64,000 nucleotides of DNA. Origin: Actinomycetes bacterium (lineage in GTDB: Bacteria; Actinomycetota; Actinomycetes; Actinomycetales; Microbacteriaceae). Below the pieces are notes generated by a model. That model was not told the DNA's origin. It saw only the letters and a list, made by a program, of their open reading frames with translations, and searched no databases. This document shows positions 48,327-57,334 of the stretch, in pieces. The position numbers and the translations under genes are program-made. Location of the stretch: assembly GCA_029777095.1 (NCBI GenBank), contig JAKOTS010000013.1:22482-86481 (forward strand), given 5' to 3'. Positions within the stretch are counted from its first letter, which is position 1. Every line of letters starts with the position of its first letter.

Positions 48327-51300
48327 ATGAGCGACAGTCTGGTCACACTCCCCGCGACACCCAGCAAGGCGCGACGCGCGCCATTTCCATGGCTCGCCGC
48401 GGCGGTCCCGATGACCGGTGGTTTGGTCCTGTGGGGCGTCACGGGATCGATGTTCTCGCTTCTGTTCGCGCTGCTTGGTCCGCTGATCGCGGTTGCGTCG
48501 ATGATCGATTCGGCAAGGGGTGCCCGGCGATCGCACCGGGCCGCCGTCGCGGTGCACGAGAGACAGCTGGAGCGTGCGGGCGCGCGCATTGCGGCGCAGC
48601 ATGAACGCGAACGGGCGCAGCTCGGGGTGCAGCATCCCGATGTCATGCAACTCGTCGCGTCGCCGCCGAGGCTGTGGCGGGCGATGCCGGGTGACGCGCC
48701 GGCGCTGGTGGTTGCCCGCGGCGACCGGCCGAGCGCGTGCCGCGTGACGGTGGCCGACGATGCCGAGCTGGGGGAGCCGTCGGCGGTGCTGCTCCGGTTG
48801 CGCGCGAGGGCAGCGACCTTGCGCGATGCGCCGATCACGGTCGGAATCTTGGATGGCGTGATGATCACGGGGGAGGAGCCATTCGCCCGGGCCGCCGCGC
48901 GGGCGCTGGTGCTGCAGCTGTGCATGACCCATGCGCCCGGCGCCCTGCACCTTGCGGCGCTTCCGGCGGACGGTTGGGAATGGGCGCGAGAACTCCCGCA
49001 CCTCGAGGGCGAGTTCGCTGCGGTCGGTGGCGCCCACCCCGCGCCGCTGCAACTTGGGGTGGTGGATGCGGGCGAGGAAAGCGCGCCCCCGCGGCGGGGG
49101 TATGGACACAACGCGCGGCGTGGCGATGTCGGCGAGCCCGTCGTTCGGATCGTGTACGGACCGCCGACGACCCCGGTCGACCCGCGGTGTGGCGCACTCA
49201 TCGAGCTGCGCGGTGCGGACGGTGCGGCGGTGCTGACGCTTGTCGGGCACGAGGCCAACGCTGTGACGGCGCAACTGATCGGGGAGGTGCAGGCGCGCAC
49301 GATCACGACCGCACTTGGCGAACGTGCGGCGACGATGTTCCCTCGCTCTGCGCAGGAGGAAGTCGTGCCGCCACTCGACGAGGTGCTTGCAGGCGACGAT
49401 GGGGCGTGGCCGGACGCCGCGGCGCTGCGACCGGGCTGTGCCTTGCCAGCGCCCTTCATGGTGGCGGCGGGCGAGGTGCTCTCGCTCGATATCGTCAGCG
49501 AAGGCCCCCACGCGCTGGTGGCGGGCATGACCGGGAGCGGGAAGAGTGAACTGCTCGTGAGCTGGGTCAGCGCCCTGTGCGCGCTCTACCCGCCAGAGCG
49601 GGTTGTGTTGCTCCTCGCTGATTTCAAGGGTGGCACGGCGTTTGCGTCGCTTGCCGAGTTGCCGCACGTGGTCGGGATGATCACTGACCTTGACGCGGCG
49701 GGCGCGAGCCGGGCGCTCGAGAGCCTGCGTGCGGAGGTTCGCTGGCGGGAGGCGCGCCTTGCCGACGCGGGTGCCCGCGACATCGCCGACGGTGGCGTCG
49801 AGATGCCGAGATTGCTCGTCGTCATCGATGAGTTCGCCGCGCTTCTGGCGCAGCATCCCGCATTGCATGACCTCTTCGTTGACATTGCGGCGCGCGGGCG
49901 CGCACTCGGGATCCACCTGGTACTTGGCACGCAGCGCGCGGCCGGCGCCGTGCGCGACGCGCTGCTCGCGAACATCCCACTGCGGGTGTGCTTGCGAGTC
50001 GTTGACGAGGCTGACAGCCGCACGGTCGTCGGTGCTCCCGGTGCCGCGGCCCTTTCGGCGGCACAACCCGGGGCCGCGCTTGTGCGGCGGCCGAACGACA
50101 ATGCGCCTGTGGCCGCGCGCGTCGTCCGCTCCGACGCCGGCGACCGCGACGCTGCAAGCCGGCGCTGGGCCGGCCGCCCCGACCCGAGGCGTCCATGGCT
50201 GCCGCCGCTGCCGACCAGACTCGACGCCGCGCAGCTGCCGCACAAGCCCGGCACGGATGCCGGTGGCGCCTTCGCGCTTGGCCTCCTCGACGAGCCAGCG
50301 GTGCAACGGCAACGGGCGTGGTGGTTCTCGCCGGCTCGCGACCGCAACCTGCTGGTGGTCGGTGGGCCAGGCAGCGGGCGGAGCACGGTGCTGCGCATGG
50401 TGGAGCACGCGGCGCGGCACAACGACGCCTCGTGCGTGCGAATCGGAACCGACCGCGAACACGCGTGGGACACGATCGAACGCCTCGCAAGTGGGCCGGG
50501 TGGTCTGGGTAGCCTCGGTAGCCCCGGTAGCCCGAGCGGGCATGGTGCCGACGCCGCGGCCACCCTGATCCTCATCGATGACCTCGACGCGCTCATCGCC
50601 GGGTTTCCCGGCGACTACGCGGCGAAGTTTGCGGCACACATCGAGACGCTCCTTCGGGAGGGCGTACGCAGTGGTGTCTCGGTGGTGGCGACCGTGCAAC
50701 GCATGCCGATCGCGGGAACGCGTATCGGCGAAGCATTCAACTCGCGCCTGGTGCTTGGAATGCAGCACCGGGCGGACCACCTCGCGACCGGCGCCGATCC
50801 CCAGACGTTCGTCTCCCACCGACCCGCCGGCCGTGGGGTGATCGACGGCACCGAGGTGCAGATTGCGCTGCCGCCCGACACTGGCCTGGCCGAAGCCGTG
50901 TACGGCCGCGCGCGAGAGTCGTTCCGCCAGCAGCCGTTCCCGAAATACTGGTGCCCGCCGGTCGGCCTCGTCAGCGTCGTGAGCCGGGCGCCCGGGGTGC
51001 TCGAGTCGCAGCTTCGCGCCGGGTGGGCCGCCGACGGTGTCGTCGTGCTGTCGCTTCGCACGCTCCCTCCCGGCACCCGCCTGGCCGAGCTTGCGGCGCT
51101 CGGTCAGACGGTGGTCGTGATCGGCGATGCCGACGCCTGGCAGCAGCACTGGTCGTTGCTTGCGGCGATCAGGGCGGGGCATCCGCTCGTCATCGATGGC
51201 GGCTCGTGGGGTGAGTTTCGTGCGCTCACCGGTTCCCGAGAGCTTCCGCCGTACATCGCCGGCGATGCCGCATGGCTTTGCGCGCCCGAGGCTACCGTCA

Positions 51301-51386
51301 CGCGGGTGCGTCTGCCCAAGTCGCGGTCGCACGCGGCCCCGACGCACGTCGAACCCGCAGCAGCACCAACCTGGGCTACGCGGTGA
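48327..51386 (+). CDS. FtsK/SpoIIIE- and EccC-like membrane ATPase
   Basis: This 1019-residue protein has two N-terminal transmembrane helices (about 20-60), a charged segment, then P-loop ATPase domain 1 with Walker A GMTGSGKS (400-408) and Walker B RLLVVIDEFAALL. Domain 2 has GGPGSGRST (679-687) and LILIDDLDALI. The last 120 residues look like a degenerate third nucleotide-binding region. The tandem domain layout is closer to EccC of ESX type VII systems than to DNA-translocating FtsK, as no gamma domain is seen. No WXG100 or other Ecc gene is in the window. The start is ATG 48327; the end overlaps ald (convergent) by 11 bp. Confidence 0.85.
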   Translation: MSDSLVTLPATPSKARRAPFPWLAAAVPMTGGLVLWGVTGSMFSLLFALLGPLIAVASMIDSARGARRSHRAAVAVHERQLERAGARIAAQHERERAQLGVQHPDVMQLVASPPRLWRAMPGDAPALVVARGDRPSACRVTVADDAELGEPSAVLLRLRARAATLRDAPITVGILDGVMITGEEPFARAAARALVLQLCMTHAPGALHLAALPADGWEWARELPHLEGEFAAVGGAHPAPLQLGVVDAGEESAPPRRGYGHNARRGDVGEPVVRIVYGPPTTPVDPRCGALIELRGADGAAVLTLVGHEANAVTAQLIGEVQARTITTALGERAATMFPRSAQEEVVPPLDEVLAGDDGAWPDAAALRPGCALPAPFMVAAGEVLSLDIVSEGPHALVAGMTGSGKSELLVSWVSALCALYPPERVVLLLADFKGGTAFASLAELPHVVGMITDLDAAGASRALESLRAEVRWREARLADAGARDIADGGVEMPRLLVVIDEFAALLAQHPALHDLFVDIAARGRALGIHLVLGTQRAAGAVRDALLANIPLRVCLRVVDEADSRTVVGAPGAAALSAAQPGAALVRRPNDNAPVAARVVRSDAGDRDAASRRWAGRPDPRRPWLPPLPTRLDAAQLPHKPGTDAGGAFALGLLDEPAVQRQRAWWFSPARDRNLLVVGGPGSGRSTVLRMVEHAARHNDASCVRIGTDREHAWDTIERLASGPGGLGSLGSPGSPSGHGADAAATLILIDDLDALIAGFPGDYAAKFAAHIETLLREGVRSGVSVVATVQRMPIAGTRIGEAFNSRLVLGMQHRADHLATGADPQTFVSHRPAGRGVIDGTEVQIALPPDTGLAEAVYGRARESFRQQPFPKYWCPPVGLVSVVSRAPGVLESQLRAGWAADGVVVLSLRTLPPGTRLAELAALGQTVVVIGDADAWQQHWSLLAAIRAGHPLVIDGGSWGEFRALTGSRELPPYIAGDAAWLCAPEATVTRVRLPKSRSHAAPTHVEPAAAPTWATR

Positions 51387-52494
51387 AGAACGACTCGACG
51401 GGCGTTGCCTGCAGGCCGTGCGCCTCTGCGACACCGGCGTTGGCGATCGCGCCGGCGCTGGTGTTGAGGCCGAGAGCGAGCGCTGGGTCGTTCTGCATCG
51501 CCGCGCGCCATCCGCCCCGCGCGATCGCGCGCACATATGGCAGTGTCGCGTTGGTGAGCGCGGAGGTTGACGTATTCGGCACGGCGCCCGGCATGTTTGT
51601 GACGCAGTAGAACACCGAACCCTCGACCATGTACGTCGGATCGGTGTGCGTGGTCGGTCGGGTATCGGCGAAGCACCCGCCCTGGTCGACCGCGATGTCG
51701 ACCAGCACGCTACCGGGGCGCATCCGTGCCACCATGTCGTGGGTCACAAGCTTCGGTGCGCGGGCGCCCGGGATGAGCACCGAGCCGATGACGAGATCGG
51801 AGTTCACCACCGCACGATCAAGATCGAACGGATTGGATGCCGCGGTCTTCACCCGCCCCGCAAAGCGCTCGTCGAGCTGCCGCAACGCCTGCACGTTGGT
51901 GTCGAACACGGTCACATCGGCGCCAAGGCCGACCGCGACCCCAGCGGCGTTGCTGCCCGCAACACCGCCGCCGATGATCGTGACGTGCCCGGAGCGCGTG
52001 CCGGGAACGCCCGGCATCAACAGGCCGAGCCCACCCTGCGATCGGAGCAGCGTGTGGGCGCCCAGGATTGGGGCGAGTCGCCCGGCGACCTCACTCATCG
52101 GCGCGAGGAGGGGGAGCGCACCGTCGGCCGTCTGCACGGTCTCGTACGCGATCGCGGTCACCCGGTCGGCAAGGAGCCGTTCCGTGAGCGGACGGTCGGC
52201 GGCGAGGTGCAGATAGGTGAACAGCACGAGGTCTTCGCGGAGGAACGCGTATTCAGTGGGGATTGGTTCTTTGACCTTGAGCATGAGCTCGGCTCGGGCC
52301 CACACCTCGGCGGCGTCGTCGAGCAGTTGGGCGCCGGCTTGGAGGTATTCGGCGTCGCTCATCGAGGAACCAACGCCGGCGCCGCTTTGCACGAACACTT
52401 CGTGGCCCGCCTGCACCAGGTCGTGCACGCCCGCGGGGGTGAGCGCAACCCGAAACTCGTTGTCCTTGGTTTCGGTGGGCACGGAGATTCTCAT
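51376..52494 (-). CDS. ald: Alanine dehydrogenase
   Basis: This 372-residue NAD enzyme interconverts alanine and pyruvate. The N-terminal substrate domain contains MRISVPTETKDNEFRVALTP with the catalytic Lys in LMLKVKEPIPTEYAFL. The Rossmann motif is VTIIGGGVAGSNAAGVAVGLG. The C-terminus YVRAIARGGWRAAMQNDPALALGLN matches the family. The ATG overlaps the upstream asparaginase stop (ATGA). It converges with the FtsK-like gene. Confidence 0.96.
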   Translation of the reverse strand: MRISVPTETKDNEFRVALTPAGVHDLVQAGHEVFVQSGAGVGSSMSDAEYLQAGAQLLDDAAEVWARAELMLKVKEPIPTEYAFLREDLVLFTYLHLAADRPLTERLLADRVTAIAYETVQTADGALPLLAPMSEVAGRLAPILGAHTLLRSQGGLGLLMPGVPGTRSGHVTIIGGGVAGSNAAGVAVGLGADVTVFDTNVQALRQLDERFAGRVKTAASNPFDLDRAVVNSDLVIGSVLIPGARAPKLVTHDMVARMRPGSVLVDIAVDQGGCFADTRPTTHTDPTYMVEGSVFYCVTNMPGAVPNTSTSALTNATLPYVRAIARGGWRAAMQNDPALALGLNTSAGAIANAGVAEAHGLQATPVESFFTA

Positions 52495-53531
52495 CGTTGC
52501 GCTCCGCCCTGTGCGCGCGTCCCATCTTGGGGCGCGAGGATTGCCGGGCGAATTGCGCCGACGACTTCGCCGCCGCCGTGCACGGCCAACGAGAGCGAAG
52601 CGGCCACGGTCGCCACGGTTTCGGCGGCGAGGGCCCCGGCCTCCTGCAGGAGGTGCAGGGCGACAATCGCGCAGGCGCGCGCGCCGCCATCGAGCACCTT
52701 GAGCGCGACGGTGGTGCCATCGGGGGCGGCCATGACCATGACCGCCTCGGCACCGCCCTTGGCGAACGCCCCGGTCTGTTCGATCACGATGGTGTCGGGT
52801 CGGCCCGGCCCATCGATCGCCCACGGGTGCTCGCGCACGCTCTTCGCGAGTGCGCCGGCGAGGCGGTGCAGGGCGAAGGGCGATCGCTCTGACGACGTTG
52901 CGATCCGCTGAACACCGCGGGCGAGCCCGGCGAGCGTCATCGCGAACACTGGCGCGCCGCATCCATCAATGCCGACGGCGGCTACGCGTTCGCCGATGAG
53001 TCGTTCGACGACCTCACGCGTGTGGATCTGCAGCGGATGCGCCGCGGAAAGGTAATCGGCTGTACTCCAGCCGTTCGACACGCACGCCATCAACATTGCG
53101 GCGTGCTTGCCCGAGCAGTTCATCCGCAACCGCGACATGCCCCCGCCAGAGAGCAGGAGCTCGTTGCGGGTTGCGGTGTCGCCTGGCCATGCCTCGGGGC
53201 ATCCGAGGTCGTCCTCAGTGAGCCCGACGCTCGTGAGCATGTCGCGGACGATTGCCACGTGGCGGTCGGTGCCCGAATGGCTTGCGGTCGAAAGTGCCGC
53301 CCACTCGCCAGTGAGCGTGACCCCGGCCGTCTGCGACGCGAGCGACTGGAAGGGCTTCAAGCTCGATCGCGGAAAGATGAGTGCGTCGGTCTTGCCGAGG
53401 CTGCGGAGCACGGTGCCATCGGGCGCGAGCACAATCGCGATTCCCGCATGACGCGATTCGATGAATCCACTGCGCTCGACAACGGCGAGTTGCACGGCGT
53501 CAGTGATGGCGAAAGTTTCGGGCACGGACAC
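52491..53531 (-). CDS. L-asparaginase II family (PF06089-type) protein
   Basis: This 346-residue protein has the SRHAGIAIVLAPDG start and motifs RSSLKPFQSLA, STASHSGTDRHVAIVRDML, NCSGKHAAMLMAC, DGCGAPVFAMTLAGLA and the conserved EHPWAIDGPGRPDT. This family is distinct from the classical AnsA/AnsB folds. The GTG at 53531 has AGAGGAGC upstream. It is translationally coupled to ald, suggesting amino-acid catabolism. Confidence 0.9.
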   Translation of the reverse strand: MSVPETFAITDAVQLAVVERSGFIESRHAGIAIVLAPDGTVLRSLGKTDALIFPRSSLKPFQSLASQTAGVTLTGEWAALSTASHSGTDRHVAIVRDMLTSVGLTEDDLGCPEAWPGDTATRNELLLSGGGMSRLRMNCSGKHAAMLMACVSNGWSTADYLSAAHPLQIHTREVVERLIGERVAAVGIDGCGAPVFAMTLAGLARGVQRIATSSERSPFALHRLAGALAKSVREHPWAIDGPGRPDTIVIEQTGAFAKGGAEAVMVMAAPDGTTVALKVLDGGARACAIVALHLLQEAGALAAETVATVAASLSLAVHGGGEVVGAIRPAILAPQDGTRAQGGAQR

Positions 53532-53665
53532 GCCTGCTCCTCTTGTCGAGACCTCTTGCCGAGGCGTTGCTCCGGCTCGAACAAGCCTAAAGCACCGCAC
53601 TCAGCCCCGGTGCCGGTGCCGGCGTGAGCCCGGCGCCATCGTCGGCGCCGTGCCACACTGAAGGC

Positions 53666-54181
53666 ATGATCGGCCAGCATCAGTATCGATTGACCTCTAC
53701 CTGGACGGGCAACACCGGCACCGGCACGAGCGGCTACCGCGACTACTCGCGCGACATTACCGTCGAGGTCGCCGGCAAGCCTGCGCTTCTCGCCTCGGCC
53801 GACAAGCCGTTTCGCGGCGACCCGACCCGGTGGAACCCCGAGGACATGCTCTTGGCCGCGCTCTCAGAGTGCCACCTGCTCTCATACCTCTATGTCGCCG
53901 TGACGATGGGCGTCGTCGTCGTGGCCTACAGCGACGACGCGACCGGCGTGATGGTCGAGGACGGCAAGGGTGGCGGCGAATTCACCGAGGTGGTGTTGCG
54001 GCCGCGCGTGCTGGTGCAGAGCGTCGAAATGGTGGATGCCGCAACCACCGCTCACCGCAAGGCGAACGAGCTCTGCTACATCGCCCGGTCGGTCAGGTTT
54101 CCGGTGCGGCACGAGCCGATCATCGAGGTCGCTGCCGACGGCGCGGTCGACGGTGCGCCCGGGGCCAGCCGCGAAAGCTAG
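53666..54181 (+). CDS. OsmC/Ohr family peroxidase-like protein
   Basis: This 171-residue protein has the OsmC alpha/beta fold with both reactive cysteines, C69 (LAALSECHLLSYL) and C137 (RKANELCYIA). Such proteins reduce organic or hydrogen peroxides. The conserved N-terminal signature is RDYSRDITVEVAGKPALLASADKPFRGD, with the Arg used for peroxide positioning. It converges with plsC, with 4-bp overlap of stops. Confidence 0.9.
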   Translation: MIGQHQYRLTSTWTGNTGTGTSGYRDYSRDITVEVAGKPALLASADKPFRGDPTRWNPEDMLLAALSECHLLSYLYVAVTMGVVVVAYSDDATGVMVEDGKGGGEFTEVVLRPRVLVQSVEMVDAATTAHRKANELCYIARSVRFPVRHEPIIEVAADGAVDGAPGASRES

Positions 54182-54978
54182 CGGCGCTCGTGGGGGAGCG
54201 CGCGCTTGATCTTCTCGACGGTGCCCTGCGCGGGTGCCTCGTTGTATGCGTCGGCGAGTTCTTGCCCTGAAAGTGCGTGGATGGCGGCCATGATTTCATC
54301 GGTCGCTGCGCGGCGCGCGCGACCCGAGTTGGCGGGGCCGTGGTGGCTCACGTCGATCGGTTCGCCAAAGCGCACGGTGATGCGCTTGTTGAACCGCGGG
54401 ATCTTCGCACCCTTGGGCATTGCCTCGTTGGTGCCGATGAGCCCGACCGGCACCACGGGTGCGCCCGTTTCGAGCGCGAGGAATGCGACACCCGTGCGGC
54501 CCTTATAGAGCCGGCCGTCGAGTGAGCGCGTGCCCTCTGGGTAGAGCGCAACCGCGCTGCCCCCTTCGAGGAGCTTCTTCTGCTGGTCGAGGGCGTCGAG
54601 TGCGGCCTGGCCCGCACCGCGGCGCACGGCGATTGCGCCGATCGCCGTGAAAAACTCGCGGCTGATCCAGCCCTTGAGTCCGGTGCCCTCGAAGTAGGTT
54701 GACTTGGCAAGAAAGTGGACGGGGCGCGGAGCCGCGACCGGGATCGCGATCGAATCGATGAACGAAAGATGGTTGCTGGCAAAAATGACCGGGCCCTCGG
54801 TCGGGACCGACTCGGTGCCCTCGATGCGCGGGCGGTAGATCACGCGTGCGAGGCCGGTGATAAGAAATCGTCCGAACCTGTAGGTAAACCCGGCGCGTTC
54901 AGGCTTTTTTGGCTCTTCGGCGGGTTCAGGCTGCGCGGGAATGGCGCCCTCGGAGGCGGCCGCGTGCTCTGAAGTCAT
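54178..54978 (-). CDS. PlsC-type 1-acylglycerol-3-phosphate acyltransferase
   Basis: This 266-residue acyltransferase contains the catalytic motif I ASNHLSFIDSIA (H70, D75) and motif III YPEGTRSLDGRLYKGRTG. An N-terminal Pro/Glu-rich segment (about 1-28) precedes a membrane-associated stretch. It makes phosphatidic acid in phospholipid synthesis. The start is ATG 54978 with GAGGGA close upstream; an in-frame extension to a TTG at 55176 would be Glu/Ala/Arg repeat and is not adopted. Confidence 0.9.
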   Translation of the reverse strand: MTSEHAAASEGAIPAQPEPAEEPKKPERAGFTYRFGRFLITGLARVIYRPRIEGTESVPTEGPVIFASNHLSFIDSIAIPVAAPRPVHFLAKSTYFEGTGLKGWISREFFTAIGAIAVRRGAGQAALDALDQQKKLLEGGSAVALYPEGTRSLDGRLYKGRTGVAFLALETGAPVVPVGLIGTNEAMPKGAKIPRFNKRITVRFGEPIDVSHHGPANSGRARRAATDEIMAAIHALSGQELADAYNEAPAQGTVEKIKRALPHERR

Positions 54979-55062
54979 TCCCTCAGGGTATCTCGCCGGC
55001 AATCGTCGCGCCGACGCGCGCGCGGAAAACCGGGTCTCAAGGCCCGTCTGCAAGCGTCCGGC

Positions 55063-55122
55063 GGCTTCGCGCTCGGCTTCGCGCTCGGCTTCGCTTTCGG
55101 CTTCGCGCTCGGCTTCGCTCTC
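55063..55122. repeat. 12-bp tandem repeat, five units
   Basis: The units are 55063-55074, 55075-55086, 55087-55098, 55099-55110 and 55111-55122, each GGCTTCGC plus GCTC-like. They lie between the divergent plsC and FKBP genes, upstream of both starts. Confidence 0.85.
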
Positions 55123-55188
55123 AGCGAGGTCATAGGCAGAGTGCGCGAAGATGGAAGCTTCCAATTCTTCCAGCAATGAGGTTTTTTC

Positions 55189-56124
55189 GTGCGCACTCGC
55201 TCTGTTGTCGCCCTTTCGGTGCTGACCCTTTCTGCCCTGGCTCTCGCTGGGTGCTCCGGCACCGGCGGAGAAAAGCCGAACGCAGACGACTCGGCGCTGT
55301 GTGCCGCGGCCGCTCCGTCTGGCAAGGGCTCCGAGTCGATCAAGATCGAAGGAAAGACCGGTGAGCCGTCGAAAGCGACGTTCTCGAAGCCGCTGGAGAT
55401 TAAGACGCTCGAGCGCACCGTGCTCGTCGAGGGTAGTGGCGACGCAATCACTGAAGACAGCCTCGTGTCGTACGCGCTGAGCGCGTTCAACGCCGAGTCG
55501 GGCGACGAGCTCGGCACCGTTGGCTACGGCGATGGGCTCCTCCTGCCGTCACAGATTGCACCCGAGAGCGCGCTCGGCCAGGTGCTTGGCTGCGCAACGG
55601 TCGGTTCGCGCATCGTCGCGACCTTCCCCTCGAGCGTTGACGCGCCCGGTGAGGTCTACATCATGGACGTGCTCGACACAGTGCCCAGCGCCGCGTGGGG
55701 CGAGCCCCAGGATCCAAAAGCGGGTATGCCCACGGTGACGCTCGGCAAGGATGGCGCCCCCACGGTCGCAATCCCCGACGCCCCGGCGCCCGACGCCATC
55801 GAAATTTCGGTGCTGAAGAAGGGCGACGGCCCGGCCGTCAAGCCCAACGACACCACCCTGCTGCAGTACTACGGCGTTGACTGGGCCACTGGCGAGTCGT
55901 TCGACAGCAGCTGGTCGCGCGGCGCCCCCTACTCGAACCCGGGCAACAACTACGTCCCCGGATTCGTGCAGGCGCTCGACGGTCAGACCGTTGGCTCACA
56001 GGTGCTCGTCGTGATCCCGCCGGCACTCGCCTACGGAGAAGCGGGCTCGTCTGACCACCAGCTCGCCGGCGCAACCCTCGTGTTCGTCATCGACATTCTC
56101 GCAACGGCCCAGGCCGCAAGCTAA
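55189..56124 (+). CDS. Lipoprotein with two FKBP-type peptidyl-prolyl isomerase domains
   Basis: This 311-residue lipoprotein has lipobox LAGC (C22). The first FKBP-like domain (about 60-165, VLVEGSGDAITEDSLVSYALSAF) is diverged; the second (about 195-305) is canonical: GDGPAVKPNDTTLLQYYGVDWATGESFDSSW, VPGFVQALDGQTVGSQVLVVIPPALAYG. It likely aids folding of exported proteins. GTG start. A terminator follows the stop. Confidence 0.9.
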   Translation: MRTRSVVALSVLTLSALALAGCSGTGGEKPNADDSALCAAAAPSGKGSESIKIEGKTGEPSKATFSKPLEIKTLERTVLVEGSGDAITEDSLVSYALSAFNAESGDELGTVGYGDGLLLPSQIAPESALGQVLGCATVGSRIVATFPSSVDAPGEVYIMDVLDTVPSAAWGEPQDPKAGMPTVTLGKDGAPTVAIPDAPAPDAIEISVLKKGDGPAVKPNDTTLLQYYGVDWATGESFDSSWSRGAPYSNPGNNYVPGFVQALDGQTVGSQVLVVIPPALAYGEAGSSDHQLAGATLVFVIDILATAQAAS

Positions 56125-56134
56125 CACCAACTGC

Positions 56135-56175
56135 AACGCGGCCTGCGAGCGCTCAGCGCACGCAGGCCGCGTTTG
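56135..56175 (+). terminator. Terminator after FKBP lipoprotein
   Basis: The exact 13-bp inverted repeat AACGCGGCCTGCG (56135-56147) / CGCAGGCCGCGTT (56161-56173) with a 13-nt loop is followed by a short T-run (TTTGG). Confidence 0.7.
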
Positions 56176-56214
56176 GCGTCGGTGGAGCAAACGTCGCGTC
56201 GATAGGCTTGCCAG

Positions 56215-57300
56215 ATGCGACGCATCCTGATTCTTGGTTCGACCGGTTCGATCGGCACGCAGGCGCTCGATGTCATTCGGGCCAACCCCGAACGCTTCGA
56301 GGTTGTCGGGCTTGCGGCGGGTTCGCGACGCGAACAGATGGATGCGCAGGCGACGGAGTTTGGCGTCGAGTTCACGGCGCTGGGTGCAGACGAAGCAGAA
56401 CAACTGGTGCGCGACGTCGAGGCCGATGTGGTGCTGAACGGCATCACCGGTTCGGTTGGCATCGGTCCGACCCTCGCCGCGCTCGAATGCGGCAGGACGC
56501 TCGCGCTCGCAAATAAGGAATCGCTGATCGTCGGCGGCGACCTGGTCACGCAGCTCGCGGCACCCGGACAAATTGTGCCGGTCGACTCGGAGCACTCTGC
56601 GATCGCGCAGGCGCTGCGCTCTGGCACGTTCGATGAGGTGCGACGGCTCGTGCTCACGGCCTCCGGTGGTCCGTTTCGCGGGCGCTCGCGTGCGGCGCTC
56701 GCCGGTGTCACACCGGCCGAAGCGCTGGCGCATCCCACGTGGGACATGGGCCGGATGGTCACCACCAACTCGGCGACCCTCGTCAACAAGGGACTCGAAG
56801 TGATCGAGGCGCACCTCCTGTTTGACGTGCCCTACGACCGCATCGATGTGGTCGTGCACCCGCAGTCGATCGTGCACTCGATGGTCGAGTTCGTCGATGG
56901 CTCGACAATCGCGCAGGCATCTCCGCCCGATATGCGCCTGCCGATCTCGCTCGGGCTCGACTGGCCGAATCGGGTGGGCGGCGTGGGCAAGCCGCTCGAC
57001 TGGACCACGGCGACGTGCTGGACCTTTGAGCCGCTCGACGAGGAGGCGTTCCCCTCGGTCGCGCTCGCAAAGCAGGTTGGGCGCCTCGGCGGCACCTACC
57101 CGGCGGTCTTCAACGCCGCAAACGAGCAGGCCGTCGATGCGTTTCACGAGGGACGCCTGAACTTCACCGGCATTGTCGACACCGTCACGCGGGTCGTCGA
57201 ATCGCACGAGAGCGAGGGCGCGCTCACCCGCGAATCGCTCTTCGAAGCCGAACGCTGGGCGCGCGAGACCGCCGATCGTGCGATCGCCGCGGAGGCCTAA
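56215..57300 (+). CDS. dxr: 1-deoxy-D-xylulose-5-phosphate reductoisomerase
   Basis: This 361-residue enzyme of the MEP isoprenoid pathway contains the Rossmann motif [18 protein letters not shown], the metal-binding acidic residues in [14 protein letters not shown], the flexible loop [27 protein letters not shown] and the conserved [12 protein letters not shown]. rseP and ispG, also of this region, follow the common dxr-rseP-ispG order, but here with a MurE-like gene inserted on the opposite strand. Confidence 0.96.
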   Translation: MRRILILGSTGSIGTQALDVIRANPERFEVVGLAAGSRREQMDAQATEFGVEFTALGADEAEQLVRDVEADVVLNGITGSVGIGPTLAALECGRTLALANKESLIVGGDLVTQLAAPGQIVPVDSEHSAIAQALRSGTFDEVRRLVLTASGGPFRGRSRAALAGVTPAEALAHPTWDMGRMVTTNSATLVNKGLEVIEAHLLFDVPYDRIDVVVHPQSIVHSMVEFVDGSTIAQASPPDMRLPISLGLDWPNRVGGVGKPLDWTTATCWTFEPLDEEAFPSVALAKQVGRLGGTYPAVFNAANEQAVDAFHEGRLNFTGIVDTVTRVVESHESEGALTRESLFEAERWARETADRAIAAEA

Positions 57301-57334
57301 CCCCGCGGACGCACGGCCGCGTTACACGGCCGAG

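Noticed and set aside
48183..51536. A 1117-residue open frame antisense to the FtsK/EccC-like gene
   Set aside because: It mirrors the codon structure of the sense gene in GC-rich DNA, is Arg/His-rich with no recognisable domain, and the sense gene has clear P-loop motifs.
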